Assembly (NCBI GenBank): GCA_021732845.1
Contig: JAKFUF010000089.1
Coordinates: forward strand, 1 to 54,569
Direction: 5' to 3'
DNA from: Planctomycetaceae bacterium
Lineage (GTDB): Bacteria; Planctomycetota; Planctomycetia; Planctomycetales; Planctomycetaceae
DNA: 54,569 bases
This document shows positions 1 to 9,047 of the stretch, one piece after another. The translations under genes and the position numbers were made by a program. Every line of letters begins with the position of its first letter. Position 1 is the stretch's first letter. The notes beneath the pieces were generated by a model. It was not told where the DNA came from, did not search any database, and saw only the letters and a program-made list of their open reading frames with translations.

Positions 1-3000
1 CCGCCGAACCCGCCCCCAAACCCAGCGGCACCAAATCCGCCGCCACCACCAAAGCCACCGCCTCCAAACCCTGCACCTCCAAAACCGCCATCGAATCCGC
101 GCCCACCGCGCATATGCTGCGATTCGAGCGTGGGATAGCCGAGAAACAGCAGGCCGATGCCGGAATGAACGCGTGTCTCCAGGACTTCGCCGGCCTTGAA
201 TGTGGGCGTGACAACCACCGCTTCGTCTTGAATGGTCGTGGTGAGCCCCAATGGCCCGCAAACCTGCTTCAAGACAACGCGAATCGCCACGTTGTCGAGT
301 TTGAGGGTGACGCGCTCCTTGAAATCGATGCCCTCATCCTCGATCGGTTTCCTGTCGAGGACGAAATTGTCCTGGATTTTTGCCTCGATTGTGGAGATAA
401 CGTCGCGCAATGGTGCGTCGTTGACATCGAGCGACATCCGCTGATCGAGCCGCCGTTCCAAGCGGTTCGACGCGGCGATCCGGTTGTCGAGATCCAGATC
501 TGCCAGTTGCCAGGGCTGGGTCGGGGTGCTGGCATGCACCAGATCGACAGCGGGATAAAGACGCGTCGTCAACTTCTCGCCAGCCTTCAGCAAAGTGCAA
601 AAATTGAGCACGCCCTCTTCCGCGTACCAGGTCGTTTGCATCTGCCGTGCGACTATGTGGTGGAACAGGCTCTTGAGGGACATCGATCGGATCCCCTTCT
701 GCTCCAGAGGCGTGGAGATGTCAATGCCTTCGTTTTCCAGATGCTTGAAGTCGATCACATAATTCCGCCCGGATTCCTTGCCAATCCAGTGCATCCACTG
801 CTCCATGGTGAGCTGAGCGTCCGGCGGGGTGACGATTTTCAGCATCGCTTGTTCGACCGGGTCCACATCGACCTGCGCTCTGGCGTTGGAAACCGCCAGC
901 CAGCGTTCGAGCTGGTCCGCGGGGCGGACGGCCATGCCATTCGCAAAGTCGATGGTGCCGCTCCGGTCGAACATGGGCCGCATGGCTCCCATCGAGCGGG
1001 TGAACTCCTGGCGGAAGACCACCACCTTCGCCTGCTCCAGCAGGTTCGCGAATTCCGACGAAACCCTGGCCAGTTCAGTGTGAGCCACGCTGCCCAACAA
1101 ACGTAGAGCGTCCTCGCCTTCCTTCTGTTCAATGTTCTTGCGGGCCTTCTCCAGCAGTTCGTTGAATTCGGCGGCGGAGATGATTTCGCGCCCCCCGACT
1201 GGACCGAAACCCTGCCTGTTCACCGGCTGGTTGGTCCGCAACAACTCCAATGGGACGGGAACTGCGGCGGTGTCGCCCGGCCGCCAGTATTTCTGCCGCC
1301 GTTTGCGGACAATGTTGTAGCGGCCGTATTCCGCTTCGGTTTCCAGCACAAGGAACGCGGTGGCCGGCGAGAGCAGTGTCCATTCCTGCGAAACGGCGAC
1401 AATCTCATCGCTGGCACTCACCCACGCCGCCTCGGGGTCGGTGCGTGGCACAAGCGCCAACCGCAGTTGGTCGAGTTTGTACTGCCCCCACAACCGGCCC
1501 ACGAATATGTCCTGCCGATCGGCGTCGACATGCACTGTCTGTGTCAATTCGTACCTCGTGCCGTCGCGATCAAACGCCACGGTCAGCGGCACATCGCCCG
1601 GCTTGACACACTTGCCATAGATCTGCAGTGGCTCACCGGGCAACCAGTTCTCTCGCAGAAACAACTCTCGGCTCGGGATCCCCTTGGCCTCCAGCCGGAC
1701 GTTCTGCAACGGGCTGGGACAATGGGTCAGCAACCACTCATAAAGCGGTCCGAAGGCCCGCTGTCCGGGCAGCATGAACACCCGACCGCCGCTGGTGGTT
1801 GCCAGCCGTTGAAACACCCCCCGGCCGCGATCGTCATCTTCAAACAGGACCGCGCAAGCGCGGACCTGAGACTGCTTGAGCGCAGGCTGAATGAACTTCT
1901 CCACGTCGGCGGCGTACAGCGGCCACTCAAAATCGAGGCCGACCTCGTTGCGCGGAAGCTGACCGTCGCCCACATAAATCAACAATCGCCGCCGGCCTGC
2001 CTCGGGTGCGGGAAGCGAATCCAGTGCGGCAGCAACACTGTGGCCCAGATCTGTTCCCCCGAGCATGACTTGTTCGCCCAACGCTTTCAGCGAGGCAGCG
2101 GTCGTGGCTGCCTCTGGAGTTTGCCAGCCACTGGTCAACGGACGATAGCCGACATCCACGCAGCCGAGCTGGTACCGGTCGCCCGGCCGCAACGTGTGGA
2201 GAATCGTCCGCACGGCACGGACCGTCCGATCTCGCTCGCGGAACCGCGCCGAGGTGTCCGACAAGATCAGCACATCCAGAGGAAGGGCGGTTTCCTTGGC
2301 GATGTCGCCAAAGGCCTGGCCCGCAACGCCATCGGTTCCAGCCACGGGCACCGTTATCGCTTTGGTCAACAGTTCGGCCGGGAGTGTCGCCAGAAAATAG
2401 CTTGCCCCAGGAGTCTTGGTCCCGTCCGCTCCGTCAACCTCCGGCGAAGTGTGACTGCGGACCACAACCTCGGTCGTCGGTGGCTGCTTGAACTTCACGA
2501 GGAAGCTACCCTGAGGCTTATAGCCGTGCTTGCGCAGCTCAAACCGGACGAGGTCGTCGCCCTGCTTCACAAAGGGAACCTCAGGATGCGAGGCCGACAG
2601 CGTGCTCCCGTCGACTGTTTTGCCATGGATAGTGCCGCGGATGCGGAAATCCCAGATCGGCTCCAAGTCCGACATCAGCGGCAACTGGAAGCTGTAGCCA
2701 CCGTCGGGCTGTTCTTCCAGGGGCAGCGTGTAGTCGAGCAGGATCCGCTTGGTGTCGCGGGCAAAGATGGGGAAGACCCGCATGCGGAACAGGTTGCTGC
2801 CCAGTTGTTCCAGAATTGCCGGGTCGCGGCGGGCATTGACGATCGACTGGTAAATCCCCGCCGCCTGCTTGCGCTCAATCAGTTCGCCCTCGATCAATGT
2901 GGTGGGCGTGGTGAACATCGCGAACCGGCTGACCGACGAGCCTTCGGGAAGGTTGAACAGGAACGTTCCCTCCTGCTGCCGGTGGTACGGGTTGAAGAAC

Positions 3001-3767
3001 GACTGGTCGATCTGCACGAGCACCACCGGTGGCTGCAGCACGACGTTCACGTGATAGTGCGCGAGGTTCAGCCGCACGGGGGAATCGGCCTGCGAGTCCT
3101 GGACCAGCAGTTGCCCGACGCCCTGCGCCTGGGGCTGGACCGAGGCCTCCTCGATCCGCTTGACCTCTTCTGGCGTCAACCGGGGAGTCTTGGCCGCGTC
3201 GGCGAACATCGGCATCGGGTCGGCCAATTTCCAGGTGACGGACTGCCGTTCGCCCACAATGGCCACTGGTTCGGCACGGCTGTGCAACGTAACCTTCCCG
3301 CGAGCCACGCGGACGATGGCCGCTTCGCCCGCGATCTCGCACTCGACAATTGCGCTGGCCGAGGGTTCGAGCCACACCGCACCCATCTGGACCGCGCCGG
3401 TCGCAGTCTCAGTTCGCTTTTGGGTCACGAGGATCAATGATCCGGATTGCAACTCCACCTTCGAACCCGCCAGCCTTCCCGTGGCTTCCGCCGCAAGCTG
3501 CACCGTCGCCTCGTCCAGCGTCAGCCAGCAGGTACCAGCGGCGGAGGTTCGCAGGTCGGCTGTTTGGGGCAAGAGTTCGCCGTGGGGGACGACGTGCCAC
3601 GGCTTTGCATTTCCGGATCGAATGGCAAGGTCGCCGCGGCTTCCCGCTTCAAACCGTGAACCGGTGTAATTCGCTCGCTCACTGGTGGGTTGGGCGTGGC
3701 TCAAAACCGAGCCTGAAGTCACGCCAAACACCACCACCAGCAACAGCCTGATCAAGCACCGGGACAT
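1..3767 (-). CDS. Very large exported VIT/VWA-domain protein with STN-like C-terminal repeats, 3' end beyond window
   Basis: The frame is open from an ATG at 3767 (AAGGG lies upstream) to the left edge, over 1,255 codons with no stop. The N-terminus (MSRCLIRLLLVVVFGV) is a signal peptide. Residues about 60-150 resemble a FecR-like beta domain. A VIT domain lies near residues 240-400, recognised by ERKQAAGIYQ followed by NARRDPAILEQ. A VWA domain starts near residue 495 with LDVLILSDTSAR; its metal site reads DTSAR rather than DxSxS, so metal binding is doubtful. Residues about 1025-1060 and 1155-1190 look like two secretin/TonB short N-terminal (STN-like) repeats, the second with KLDNVAIRVVLKQV. 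The visible end is very Gly/Phe-rich. Known VIT/VWA proteins of planctomycetes are mostly uncharacterised; a role in envelope or extracellular protein assembly is inference. Long open frames on the opposite strand are shadows of this gene. Confidence 0.85.
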   Translation of the reverse strand, partial: MSRCLIRLLLVVVFGVTSGSVLSHAQPTSERANYTGSRFEAGSRGDLAIRSGNAKPWHVVPHGELLPQTADLRTSAAGTCWLTLDEATVQLAAEATGRLAGSKVELQSGSLILVTQKRTETATGAVQMGAVWLEPSASAIVECEIAGEAAIVRVARGKVTLHSRAEPVAIVGERQSVTWKLADPMPMFADAAKTPRLTPEEVKRIEEASVQPQAQGVGQLLVQDSQADSPVRLNLAHYHVNVVLQPPVVLVQIDQSFFNPYHRQQEGTFLFNLPEGSSVSRFAMFTTPTTLIEGELIERKQAAGIYQSIVNARRDPAILEQLGSNLFRMRVFPIFARDTKRILLDYTLPLEEQPDGGYSFQLPLMSDLEPIWDFRIRGTIHGKTVDGSTLSASHPEVPFVKQGDDLVRFELRKHGYKPQGSFLVKFKQPPTTEVVVRSHTSPEVDGADGTKTPGASYFLATLPAELLTKAITVPVAGTDGVAGQAFGDIAKETALPLDVLILSDTSARFRERDRTVRAVRTILHTLRPGDRYQLGCVDVGYRPLTSGWQTPEAATTAASLKALGEQVMLGGTDLGHSVAAALDSLPAPEAGRRRLLIYVGDGQLPRNEVGLDFEWPLYAADVEKFIQPALKQSQVRACAVLFEDDDRGRGVFQRLATTSGGRVFMLPGQRAFGPLYEWLLTHCPSPLQNVRLEAKGIPSRELFLRENWLPGEPLQIYGKCVKPGDVPLTVAFDRDGTRYELTQTVHVDADRQDIFVGRLWGQYKLDQLRLALVPRTDPEAAWVSASDEIVAVSQEWTLLSPATAFLVLETEAEYGRYNIVRKRRQKYWRPGDTAAVPVPLELLRTNQPVNRQGFGPVGGREIISAAEFNELLEKARKNIEQKEGEDALRLLGSVAHTELARVSSEFANLLEQAKVVVFRQEFTRSMGAMRPMFDRSGTIDFANGMAVRPADQLERWLAVSNARAQVDVDPVEQAMLKIVTPPDAQLTMEQWMHWIGKESGRNYVIDFKHLENEGIDISTPLEQKGIRSMSLKSLFHHIVARQMQTTWYAEEGVLNFCTLLKAGEKLTTRLYPAVDLVHASTPTQPWQLADLDLDNRIAASNRLERRLDQRMSLDVNDAPLRDVISTIEAKIQDNFVLDRKPIEDEGIDFKERVTLKLDNVAIRVVLKQVCGPLGLTTTIQDEAVVVTPTFKAGEVLETRVHSGIGLLFLGYPTLESQHMRGGRGFDGGFGGAGFGGGGFGGGGGFGAAGFGGGFG

Positions 3768-4234
3768 GGGGATCGCCCTTTGCTGAGTCGCCTGCATGAC
3801 GCTGATCACCACTTGTGGATCGCAATGCGAACCTCAGTGGGCAAATCCAGATTCATGCAACGAGGTAAAGAATCGAGTGGCCAACGCGATGAAAGGAGCG
3901 CGTCACGATGAGCGAGATGCGGCAACCGAATGGTTGAAATTCCGCATCTGCGGGCGACTCTACACTTTGTTAGCTAGCTAATCAACCGTGCTGGAGATAA
4001 ATTCGTAAATAGTTGAGATGCTGTTCGAGTCGCGAGAAATCTGCGCGACCCTGTGGACCCTTAGGAGCACATCCACAACCCCACCGAGTTCAATTCGGTG
4101 GTGAACGGGCCTTTGCACTACGCCGCGCGTGCTGGAATTCGACGTAGTGAAGAGGCCCTAATCCACCGAGCAAGCTCGGTGGGGATGCGCAGACATCGCG
4201 GACAAACAGCGCAATGTCAGGATGCTGCAGCAAC
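3768..4234. other. Intergenic stretch with copy 1 of the CCACCGAG/CACTACG repeat
   Basis: I see no convincing gene. From about 4081 to 4180 there are nested short palindromes: CCACCGAG with TTCGGTGG, CACTACG with CGTAGTG, and CCACCGAG with CTCGGTGG. The same modules return at 8389-8470 and in the 17 kb repeat nest, so this is a member of a dispersed repeat family. The upstream half lies between two genes that point away from this gap on its left and toward it on its right, so promoter signals for the VIT/VWA gene should be near 3770-3850; no clear -35/-10 pair was found. Confidence 0.5.
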
Positions 4235-5563
4235 TCACACCGCAAAAATCGAATCCCCAATCGTCCCCGTGCTGTCCGAGAACGAATCCGCCTCGATCTG
4301 CAGCGAGCGCAGAATGCTCAGGTAGAGGTTCGACATCGGCGTCTTCTGGCCGCGCCAGTGGGTGCCGTGTTTGAGTCCCATGTTTCTGCCGCCGGCCAAC
4401 ATGGTGGGCAGGTTCAGGGGGTTGTGGGTGGTGCTGGCACCGCTGCCAAACAGGACGATCGTGTTGTCCAGCACGCTGCCGTTCACATCCTGGAACTGTT
4501 CCAGCCGGCTCATGAAGTACGCGACCTGCTCGCTCAAAAACAGGTCGTATTTGGCGAAGGCCAGTTGGCCGTCCTTGTCTTCTGCGTGGGACAGGTTGTG
4601 GTGCGTGCGGCCCAGGCCGAGCTTGATGGGGAATGTGTCGCTGACCCCCATGCCGTCCTCACGGTTGAGCATGAACGCCACCGAGCGGGTGATGTCCGCA
4701 TCGAACGCCAGGGCGATCAGGTCGAACATGTTTCGATAGTACTCGCGTGGCTCACCCTCCGAGGTCGCATCCAGGTTGAGGTGCGAGTAATCCTGCGTCT
4801 TCAGTGGGATGTCGATCCACTTTTCCGAAGCGGTGAGCCGCCCTTCAATTTCATCCAGCGAGGTCAGGTACTGCTCCATCTTCTCGCGGTCGGACTGGCC
4901 CAACTGCTTGTTCAGCGACTTGGCGCTTTCCAGTACCGCGTCCACCAGCCGGATCCGCCGTTTGAGCTGCTCCCGCTGCACGGCGAGCGAGCTGCGGTCG
5001 CCGCGAAACAGGCGGTCGAAGACGCGGCGCGGGTTGTTTTCGGCCGGGATCGGTTTGCCTTCGAGGTTGTAGGAGATGGTGCCGGTGCGGGAGAGGAAGC
5101 CGACGCCGGCGTCGATCGACAGCACCAGCGACGGCTGGCGGCAGTATTGCCGGGTGTGTAGGGCAATGATCTGGTCGAGGCCGACCGAGTTGAACATGCC
5201 CGGCTTGGGGTTGTGCAGCGGCGCTCCCGTGAGCCACATGTCCGAGCAGAGATGCGGGTCGGCCTTCGTGCCGTTGGGATGATGCAGCCCACCCATGAAA
5301 CTCAGCTTCTGGCGGAACGGCTTGAACGGTTCCGTCGACTTCCCGAATTCAAACTCGCGGCCCTCCGCCTTAGGGAACCAGCTCCATTCGTCGATGCCGT
5401 TCTTGGGGTTGGGCAGCGACATGCCGTTGGCGGTGTACATCGCACAAAACCGCCGCGGTGCCTTCTCTGCCACTTCCTTCCCCATCGCTTGCAGCAACGG
5501 CAGCGACAACGTCACCCCCGCCAACCCCTTGAGCACCGTGCGACGATTGAGAGTGGCGGACAT
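4235..5563 (-). CDS. DUF1552 domain protein, exported
   Basis: The product is 442 residues, the normal size for DUF1552. It starts [22 protein letters not shown], a twin-arginine-like leader (NRRTVLKG) followed by a hydrophobic stretch. Family-typical segments include [10 protein letters not shown] near residue 40, [16 protein letters not shown] near 90, and [13 protein letters not shown] with [15 protein letters not shown] near the C-terminus. DUF1552 proteins in planctomycetes usually stand next to a DUF1587/1588/1592 cytochrome-like partner and belong to a large exported family of unknown activity; here no such partner is adjacent. The family call is firm; function is unknown. Confidence 0.92.
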   Translation of the reverse strand: MSATLNRRTVLKGLAGVTLSLPLLQAMGKEVAEKAPRRFCAMYTANGMSLPNPKNGIDEWSWFPKAEGREFEFGKSTEPFKPFRQKLSFMGGLHHPNGTKADPHLCSDMWLTGAPLHNPKPGMFNSVGLDQIIALHTRQYCRQPSLVLSIDAGVGFLSRTGTISYNLEGKPIPAENNPRRVFDRLFRGDRSSLAVQREQLKRRIRLVDAVLESAKSLNKQLGQSDREKMEQYLTSLDEIEGRLTASEKWIDIPLKTQDYSHLNLDATSEGEPREYYRNMFDLIALAFDADITRSVAFMLNREDGMGVSDTFPIKLGLGRTHHNLSHAEDKDGQLAFAKYDLFLSEQVAYFMSRLEQFQDVNGSVLDNTIVLFGSGASTTHNPLNLPTMLAGGRNMGLKHGTHWRGQKTPMSNLYLSILRSLQIEADSFSDSTGTIGDSIFAV

Positions 5564-5625
5564 GCGATGAATTCCGGAACCAACGAGTCATGAAATCCGT
5601 AAAGATGCGTGCTTCGCACCACACT

Positions 5626-5880
5626 TCAGTCAACAAATGGATTGACGATGCGCAACCGTTGATCGATCAGCAAGCCATGCTGCATATCTTCAGAGTAAAG
5701 CAATTGACACTTCCCTTCGAGTGCGGCAGCAACGATCAAGCTATCCCAAAACGAAAGGGAATAAGCTGCACGCAAATTGCTGGCGGAAATCATGGTCGTT
5801 TCATCAAGGGGCATCACGTGGCGCTGAGCATGAAAGGCTTGAACATCTCAGTCACTCGATCCAACGGGATCACCGTTCAT
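5626..5880 (-). pseudogene. Remnant of a PIN-domain toxin (vapC-like)
   Basis: An ATG at 5880 overlaps the end of the antitoxin gene and opens MNGDPVGSSD, then hits an in-frame TGA at the 11th codon. The same frame then continues VQAFHAQRHVMPLD and on to FWDSLIVAAALEGK, LLYSEDMQHG and RIVNPF, which is the second half of a PIN-domain nuclease including the FWD and SED acidic positions. The N-terminal part with the first catalytic aspartate is absent, and the whole frame is about 85 codons instead of about 130-140. The simplest reading is an internal deletion that joined the start to the 3' half. A GTG at 5817 could give a 63-residue fragment, which would not be an active nuclease. Confidence 0.75.
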
Positions 5881-6085
5881 GAACGCCCTCTCGCGACAAC
5901 GGCTGGAAGTCGGTCAGGCGGATCGGCGAAGCCAGCCACTGGTCAAGAATTGTCATTTGTGGCTGACCCACGAAATCATTCATGGACAGTTTCACATGCA
6001 CGGAATTGGCAATTTGTTCTCTATATTCTGGTGGAAATTCAATCACTCCATTGGTCACTGTGGCTTCGAATTCAATGGTGCGCAT
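5870..6085 (-). CDS. Antitoxin-like protein of a PIN toxin-antitoxin pair
   Basis: The protein has 71 residues and begins MRTIEFEATVTNGVIEFP, the beta-hairpin pattern of small antitoxins that precede PIN toxins (AbrB/VapB-like or the related uncharacterised group). The second half (MTILDQWLASPIRL) would be the toxin-binding tail. It is upstream of the PIN remnant and overlaps the remnant's start by 11 bases, the usual coupled arrangement. Because the toxin is broken, this antitoxin is probably an orphan. Classification to an exact antitoxin family is not possible by eye. Confidence 0.65.
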   Translation of the reverse strand: MRTIEFEATVTNGVIEFPPEYREQIANSVHVKLSMNDFVGQPQMTILDQWLASPIRLTDFQPLSREGVHER

Positions 6086-6211
6086 GAGAAAAATCCCCTC
6101 GGCAACTCAATGGGCACCTAGCGTTCAGCCGCACAGCCCAACTGCCCATAAATATACACGTTCATTGATCCGTGACAACATGGAAGTCGTGCAGCGTGCA
6201 GCGTGCATTTC

Positions 6212-7051
6212 CTACCGTGGCTTCCTGCGCCGAGGTTTCGGGTTGAATTCCCCGATGCGGGCGTGACGTTGATTGTCGTCGGAGGAGGCAATGTGCGAAA
6301 CGAGGCGGCACGGCTCGCAGCGGAAGTCGAACTGATGAAACGGCGCGTCTTTGACCGGCGCGTCGGTCGTGTGCCAGTCCTTTCCGCACAGCGGACAAAC
6401 GCGGGTCGCTTCGCCGGTTTGGCGTCCCCAGTACCGCATCACATAGTAATAAACGGGCCGTCCGACCGCCGACTCGATTTTTCCGCACAATTCTCGCCCA
6501 TCTACGGACAGTTCGGCGGTGGGATCGGCAATTTGGCGATACGCGGGCATTTCCAGGGCACCGCTGTTTAACCAGATGTTGTCGAGATGAACATAAGCGG
6601 AAGCCCATCGGTAAAGATCCTCGCGCAGGCTTTGATCGACCGGCAGCAGATACAATGGGATGGGCACGCCCCTGTCGCCGCAGTTCACGGGGCTCGTTTC
6701 ATCGAACGCGTGTGTGAACAGGTAGAAGGATTTCGATTGTTCCCATCGACGGTAGCGGGTGGGGACTTCGTCTTCGAGCAGCTCCAACTGCGGCGGCACT
6801 CCAAAGGCTTCAACCACCTTGTCGAGCGCCTGAGCGGACCATTCGGAATGGAACCGGCGTTCGAGCGAGGTTGGACGCGCGACATTGAGGTAAGCCACAA
6901 ATTGGCCACCACTCCAACCCTCGACCCATTCGCCATAAATCTGCCCATTCTTCAGCAGGCTGGCGAGATACCATTCCGCCGCGTCCTGCACCGTACCTCG
7001 ATCCAGCGAACCGTTTGCATCCGCACCAAATGTAAGCCGTGCGAGGTACAT
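6212..7051 (-). CDS. DUF2310-type zinc-ribbon protein
   Basis: The 279-residue protein matches my memory of DUF2310 (predicted nucleic-acid-binding Zn-ribbon proteins): an N-terminal domain starting MYLARLTFGAD, the central IPLYLLPVDQSLREDLYRW and RELCGKIESAVGRPVYYYV segments, and a C-terminal ribbon with CPLCGKDW and FRCEPCRLVS, giving two CxxC pairs for one zinc ion. The tail is basic (KPRRRKPR). It sits between the degenerate toxin locus and the aminotransferase gene, about 40 bases after the latter, so the two may share a transcript. Nothing in the context gives a pathway; the biological role of DUF2310 is unknown. Confidence 0.8.
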   Translation of the reverse strand: MYLARLTFGADANGSLDRGTVQDAAEWYLASLLKNGQIYGEWVEGWSGGQFVAYLNVARPTSLERRFHSEWSAQALDKVVEAFGVPPQLELLEDEVPTRYRRWEQSKSFYLFTHAFDETSPVNCGDRGVPIPLYLLPVDQSLREDLYRWASAYVHLDNIWLNSGALEMPAYRQIADPTAELSVDGRELCGKIESAVGRPVYYYVMRYWGRQTGEATRVCPLCGKDWHTTDAPVKDAPFHQFDFRCEPCRLVSHIASSDDNQRHARIGEFNPKPRRRKPR

Positions 7052-7090
7052 GGCGAAATCCTGATCATGCTTCTCACTGTTTCGGAACGA

Positions 7091-8284
7091 TCACCAGAGT
7101 TCCTTCGGCACCGTAAACGGGATCGTACCCGGCCGGCCGTTCAATTCATCCGCCGCGCGGAGACAGCGGGAGACGGCTTCCATCACTTGGCGGACATCCT
7201 CGGAGGTTCCCAGCAGGACGGGGTGATGCAGGGTCAGCACGCGCTCGTCCGCTTTTGTGGCTTCGGCCAGTGGGCCGACGGCGCGGTAGCGGCGGGCTGA
7301 GTGCGTGCGGTGCAGGGCACGAAAACCCGCGTCGATGGCGATACCTTCCGCACGCACCGTCTCCACGAACCGTTCACGCGGCGTGTCGCCGAAAAAGGCT
7401 GGGTCGTACTGCAAACCCAGTTTGTAGTAGGCGGGCGAGACATCGCCGGTGTTGGCGAATGGCCGCAGGCCAGGGAACAGCGTCAGGGCTGCGGTCAGAT
7501 GCGAGACGTTGTGGGCCCGCGTTGCGTTGCGTTCGGCCAGTTTGAGCCACTGCGGGAGGAGCACCGCGGCTTGGAGTTCTGAAAGCGGATAGCTTTCGTT
7601 GCCCCGCTGTGTGTAGAGCCGGATGCGCTGCGCGATGTCATCCCGGTTGGTCAGGACAGCACCACCGCGGCCGGAAGTCACCAGCTTGCTTCCGCCAAAA
7701 CTCGACACGGAGACATCACCCCAGGTGCCGGAGCGGCGGCCAAACAGCGTGGCTCCGGGCATCTGGCACGCATCCTCAATCAGGACGATGCCGCGCGTGT
7801 CGCAAAGTTCCCGCAGGCGGGGCAGGTCGGAGACTCCGCCGTGCAGGTGCGAAACGAGAACCGCCTTGGTTTTGGGAGAGAGCGCGGATTCGACCTGGGA
7901 GGCATCCATGTTCCAGTTATCGGGATGCACATCCACCAAAACCGGCGTGGCTCCCAGCAGCAGCACATTCTTGAAATTCGCCTCGAAGTCGTAGGCGGCC
8001 AGCACGACTTCGTCACCCGTCTGCACCCCGGCTCCGCGCAGGGCGAGTTCGACCGCCGCCGTCCCGCTCGCGCACAACAATGCGTGCGTGCAGGCGTGCT
8101 CTTGCGCCAGCAGCGCCGAGAACGCCTCACAGTGCCGACCGTGGTAGCGGCCCCAAGAACCGTCGGCCAGCGCGGCTTGAAGCGCAGCGTCGACATCCGG
8201 GTCGGCCGGCGGCCAAGGCGGCGGACCATCGGGACAGACCGGCGTGCCCCCCAGCAGGGCGGGGCGCGCGAAAATGAGAGCCAC
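7091..8284 (-). CDS. DegT/DnrJ/EryC1/StrS family PLP-dependent aminotransferase
   Basis: The protein has 397 residues, standard for fold-type I sugar aminotransferases of this family, which transfer an amino group to a nucleotide-linked keto-sugar using pyridoxal phosphate. Visible motifs are ALLCASGTAAVELALRG (cofactor phosphate region, about residue 70-85), IEDACQMPGA (aspartate that pairs with the PLP ring nitrogen) and SVSSFGGSKLVTSGRGG, where the lysine of GGSK is the Schiff-base residue. There are no sugar nucleotide genes next to it, so the substrate cannot be named. Some members act as dehydratases or regulators, but the lysine is present here, favouring an aminotransferase. Confidence 0.9.
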   Translation of the reverse strand: MALIFARPALLGGTPVCPDGPPPWPPADPDVDAALQAALADGSWGRYHGRHCEAFSALLAQEHACTHALLCASGTAAVELALRGAGVQTGDEVVLAAYDFEANFKNVLLLGATPVLVDVHPDNWNMDASQVESALSPKTKAVLVSHLHGGVSDLPRLRELCDTRGIVLIEDACQMPGATLFGRRSGTWGDVSVSSFGGSKLVTSGRGGAVLTNRDDIAQRIRLYTQRGNESYPLSELQAAVLLPQWLKLAERNATRAHNVSHLTAALTLFPGLRPFANTGDVSPAYYKLGLQYDPAFFGDTPRERFVETVRAEGIAIDAGFRALHRTHSARRYRAVGPLAEATKADERVLTLHHPVLLGTSEDVRQVMEAVSRCLRAADELNGRPGTIPFTVPKELW

Positions 8285-8763
8285 GGGCGAGTTCCGACTG
8301 CGAACCGAGTGATTTCAGACAACCGAGCGCGGTAATGTAGCAGGAATGCCGCATTCGAGCGTTCATTGGAATCACAATACACCCCACCCAGCTCGCCTCG
8401 GTGGATTCGGGCCTGTGCACTACGAGGAACCCTTTCGCGACGTAGTGCAAAGGCCTGTTCACCACCGAGGGCGGCGAAGGACCAGTTGCGGCCGTGAGCA
8501 ACAAAGTTGCCGAGTCACTCCGTGACTTGAACCCAGCCGGGGTGACTGGGCGACTGTGAGGCTCACCGGAGGGCTTGCGCCGGCTTGCGCCCTGCCACTT
8601 GCTTTTGGAGCAAGCCGTCGAAGAAGCCACGATGCGAGTCACGGAGTGACTCGGCTACTATGAGTTGCCTCTCGCTCTGCGAGAGGCACGACGATCCGGC
8701 GCTGGCAAGTACTGATTGAACCGACAGGCCCCAAGCTCGAAGAGGATTGCTTGATGCGGGATC
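8285..8763. repeat. Repeat-filled intergenic region with two GAGTCAC palindromes
   Basis: No gene is supported. From 8389 to 8470 there is a copy of the CCACC..GGTGG/CACTACG..CGTAGTG module. GAGTCAC-palindrome copies lie at 8512-8528 (plus orientation, last base changed) and 8636-8652 (inverted), and between them is a GGAGGGCTTGCGCC segment also found in the 17 kb nest. The two palindromes in opposite orientation could also fold into a larger hairpin. Confidence 0.6.
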
Positions 8764-9024
8764 TTATTTCTTCGCCGCCGTATTCCTTTCAATCCGCTCG
8801 ACGCGGCTCTCGATCCGCTTCAGCGTCGCGGAGATTTCTTTCAAAATCGGTTCATCCGCCGCACCAGCCGCCTTGAACGCCTCGCGCCGCGGGGTTTCCG
8901 TGACTTCGGCCCGCACAGACAGGGCTGGCGACGAGATCAGTCCGGCCAGGTAGCCAACGATGACTCCGCCGGCGACCAACCCGAGTGTGAGGAGGGAACG
9001 ATGCGGCTTGTGGATGGGCGTCAT
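8764..9024 (-). CDS. Small membrane-anchored coiled-coil protein
   Basis: I place the start at the ATG at 9024 because AAGGAGT precedes it by about six bases; an in-frame ATG at 9066 lies inside the upstream gene and has no such site. The 86-residue product begins MTPIHKPHRSLLTLGL, has one membrane segment (LGLVAGGVIVGYLAGLI) and a C-terminal amphipathic helix (ISATLKRIESRVERIERN) with heptad spacing, predicted to form a coiled coil on one side of the membrane. It follows the GT87-like gene by 23 bases and is likely co-transcribed. No family recognised. Confidence 0.6.
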   Translation of the reverse strand: MTPIHKPHRSLLTLGLVAGGVIVGYLAGLISSPALSVRAEVTETPRREAFKAAGAADEPILKEISATLKRIESRVERIERNTAAKK

Positions 9025-9047
9025 GCCGGACTCCTTGCTGTTACGGA

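Noticed and set aside
114-3440. Two long plus-strand frames (114-1106 and 1467-3440)
   Set aside because: They have no family features and lie antisense to the VIT/VWA gene, whose frame contains recognisable domains and a signal peptide. High GC keeps the antisense frame open.
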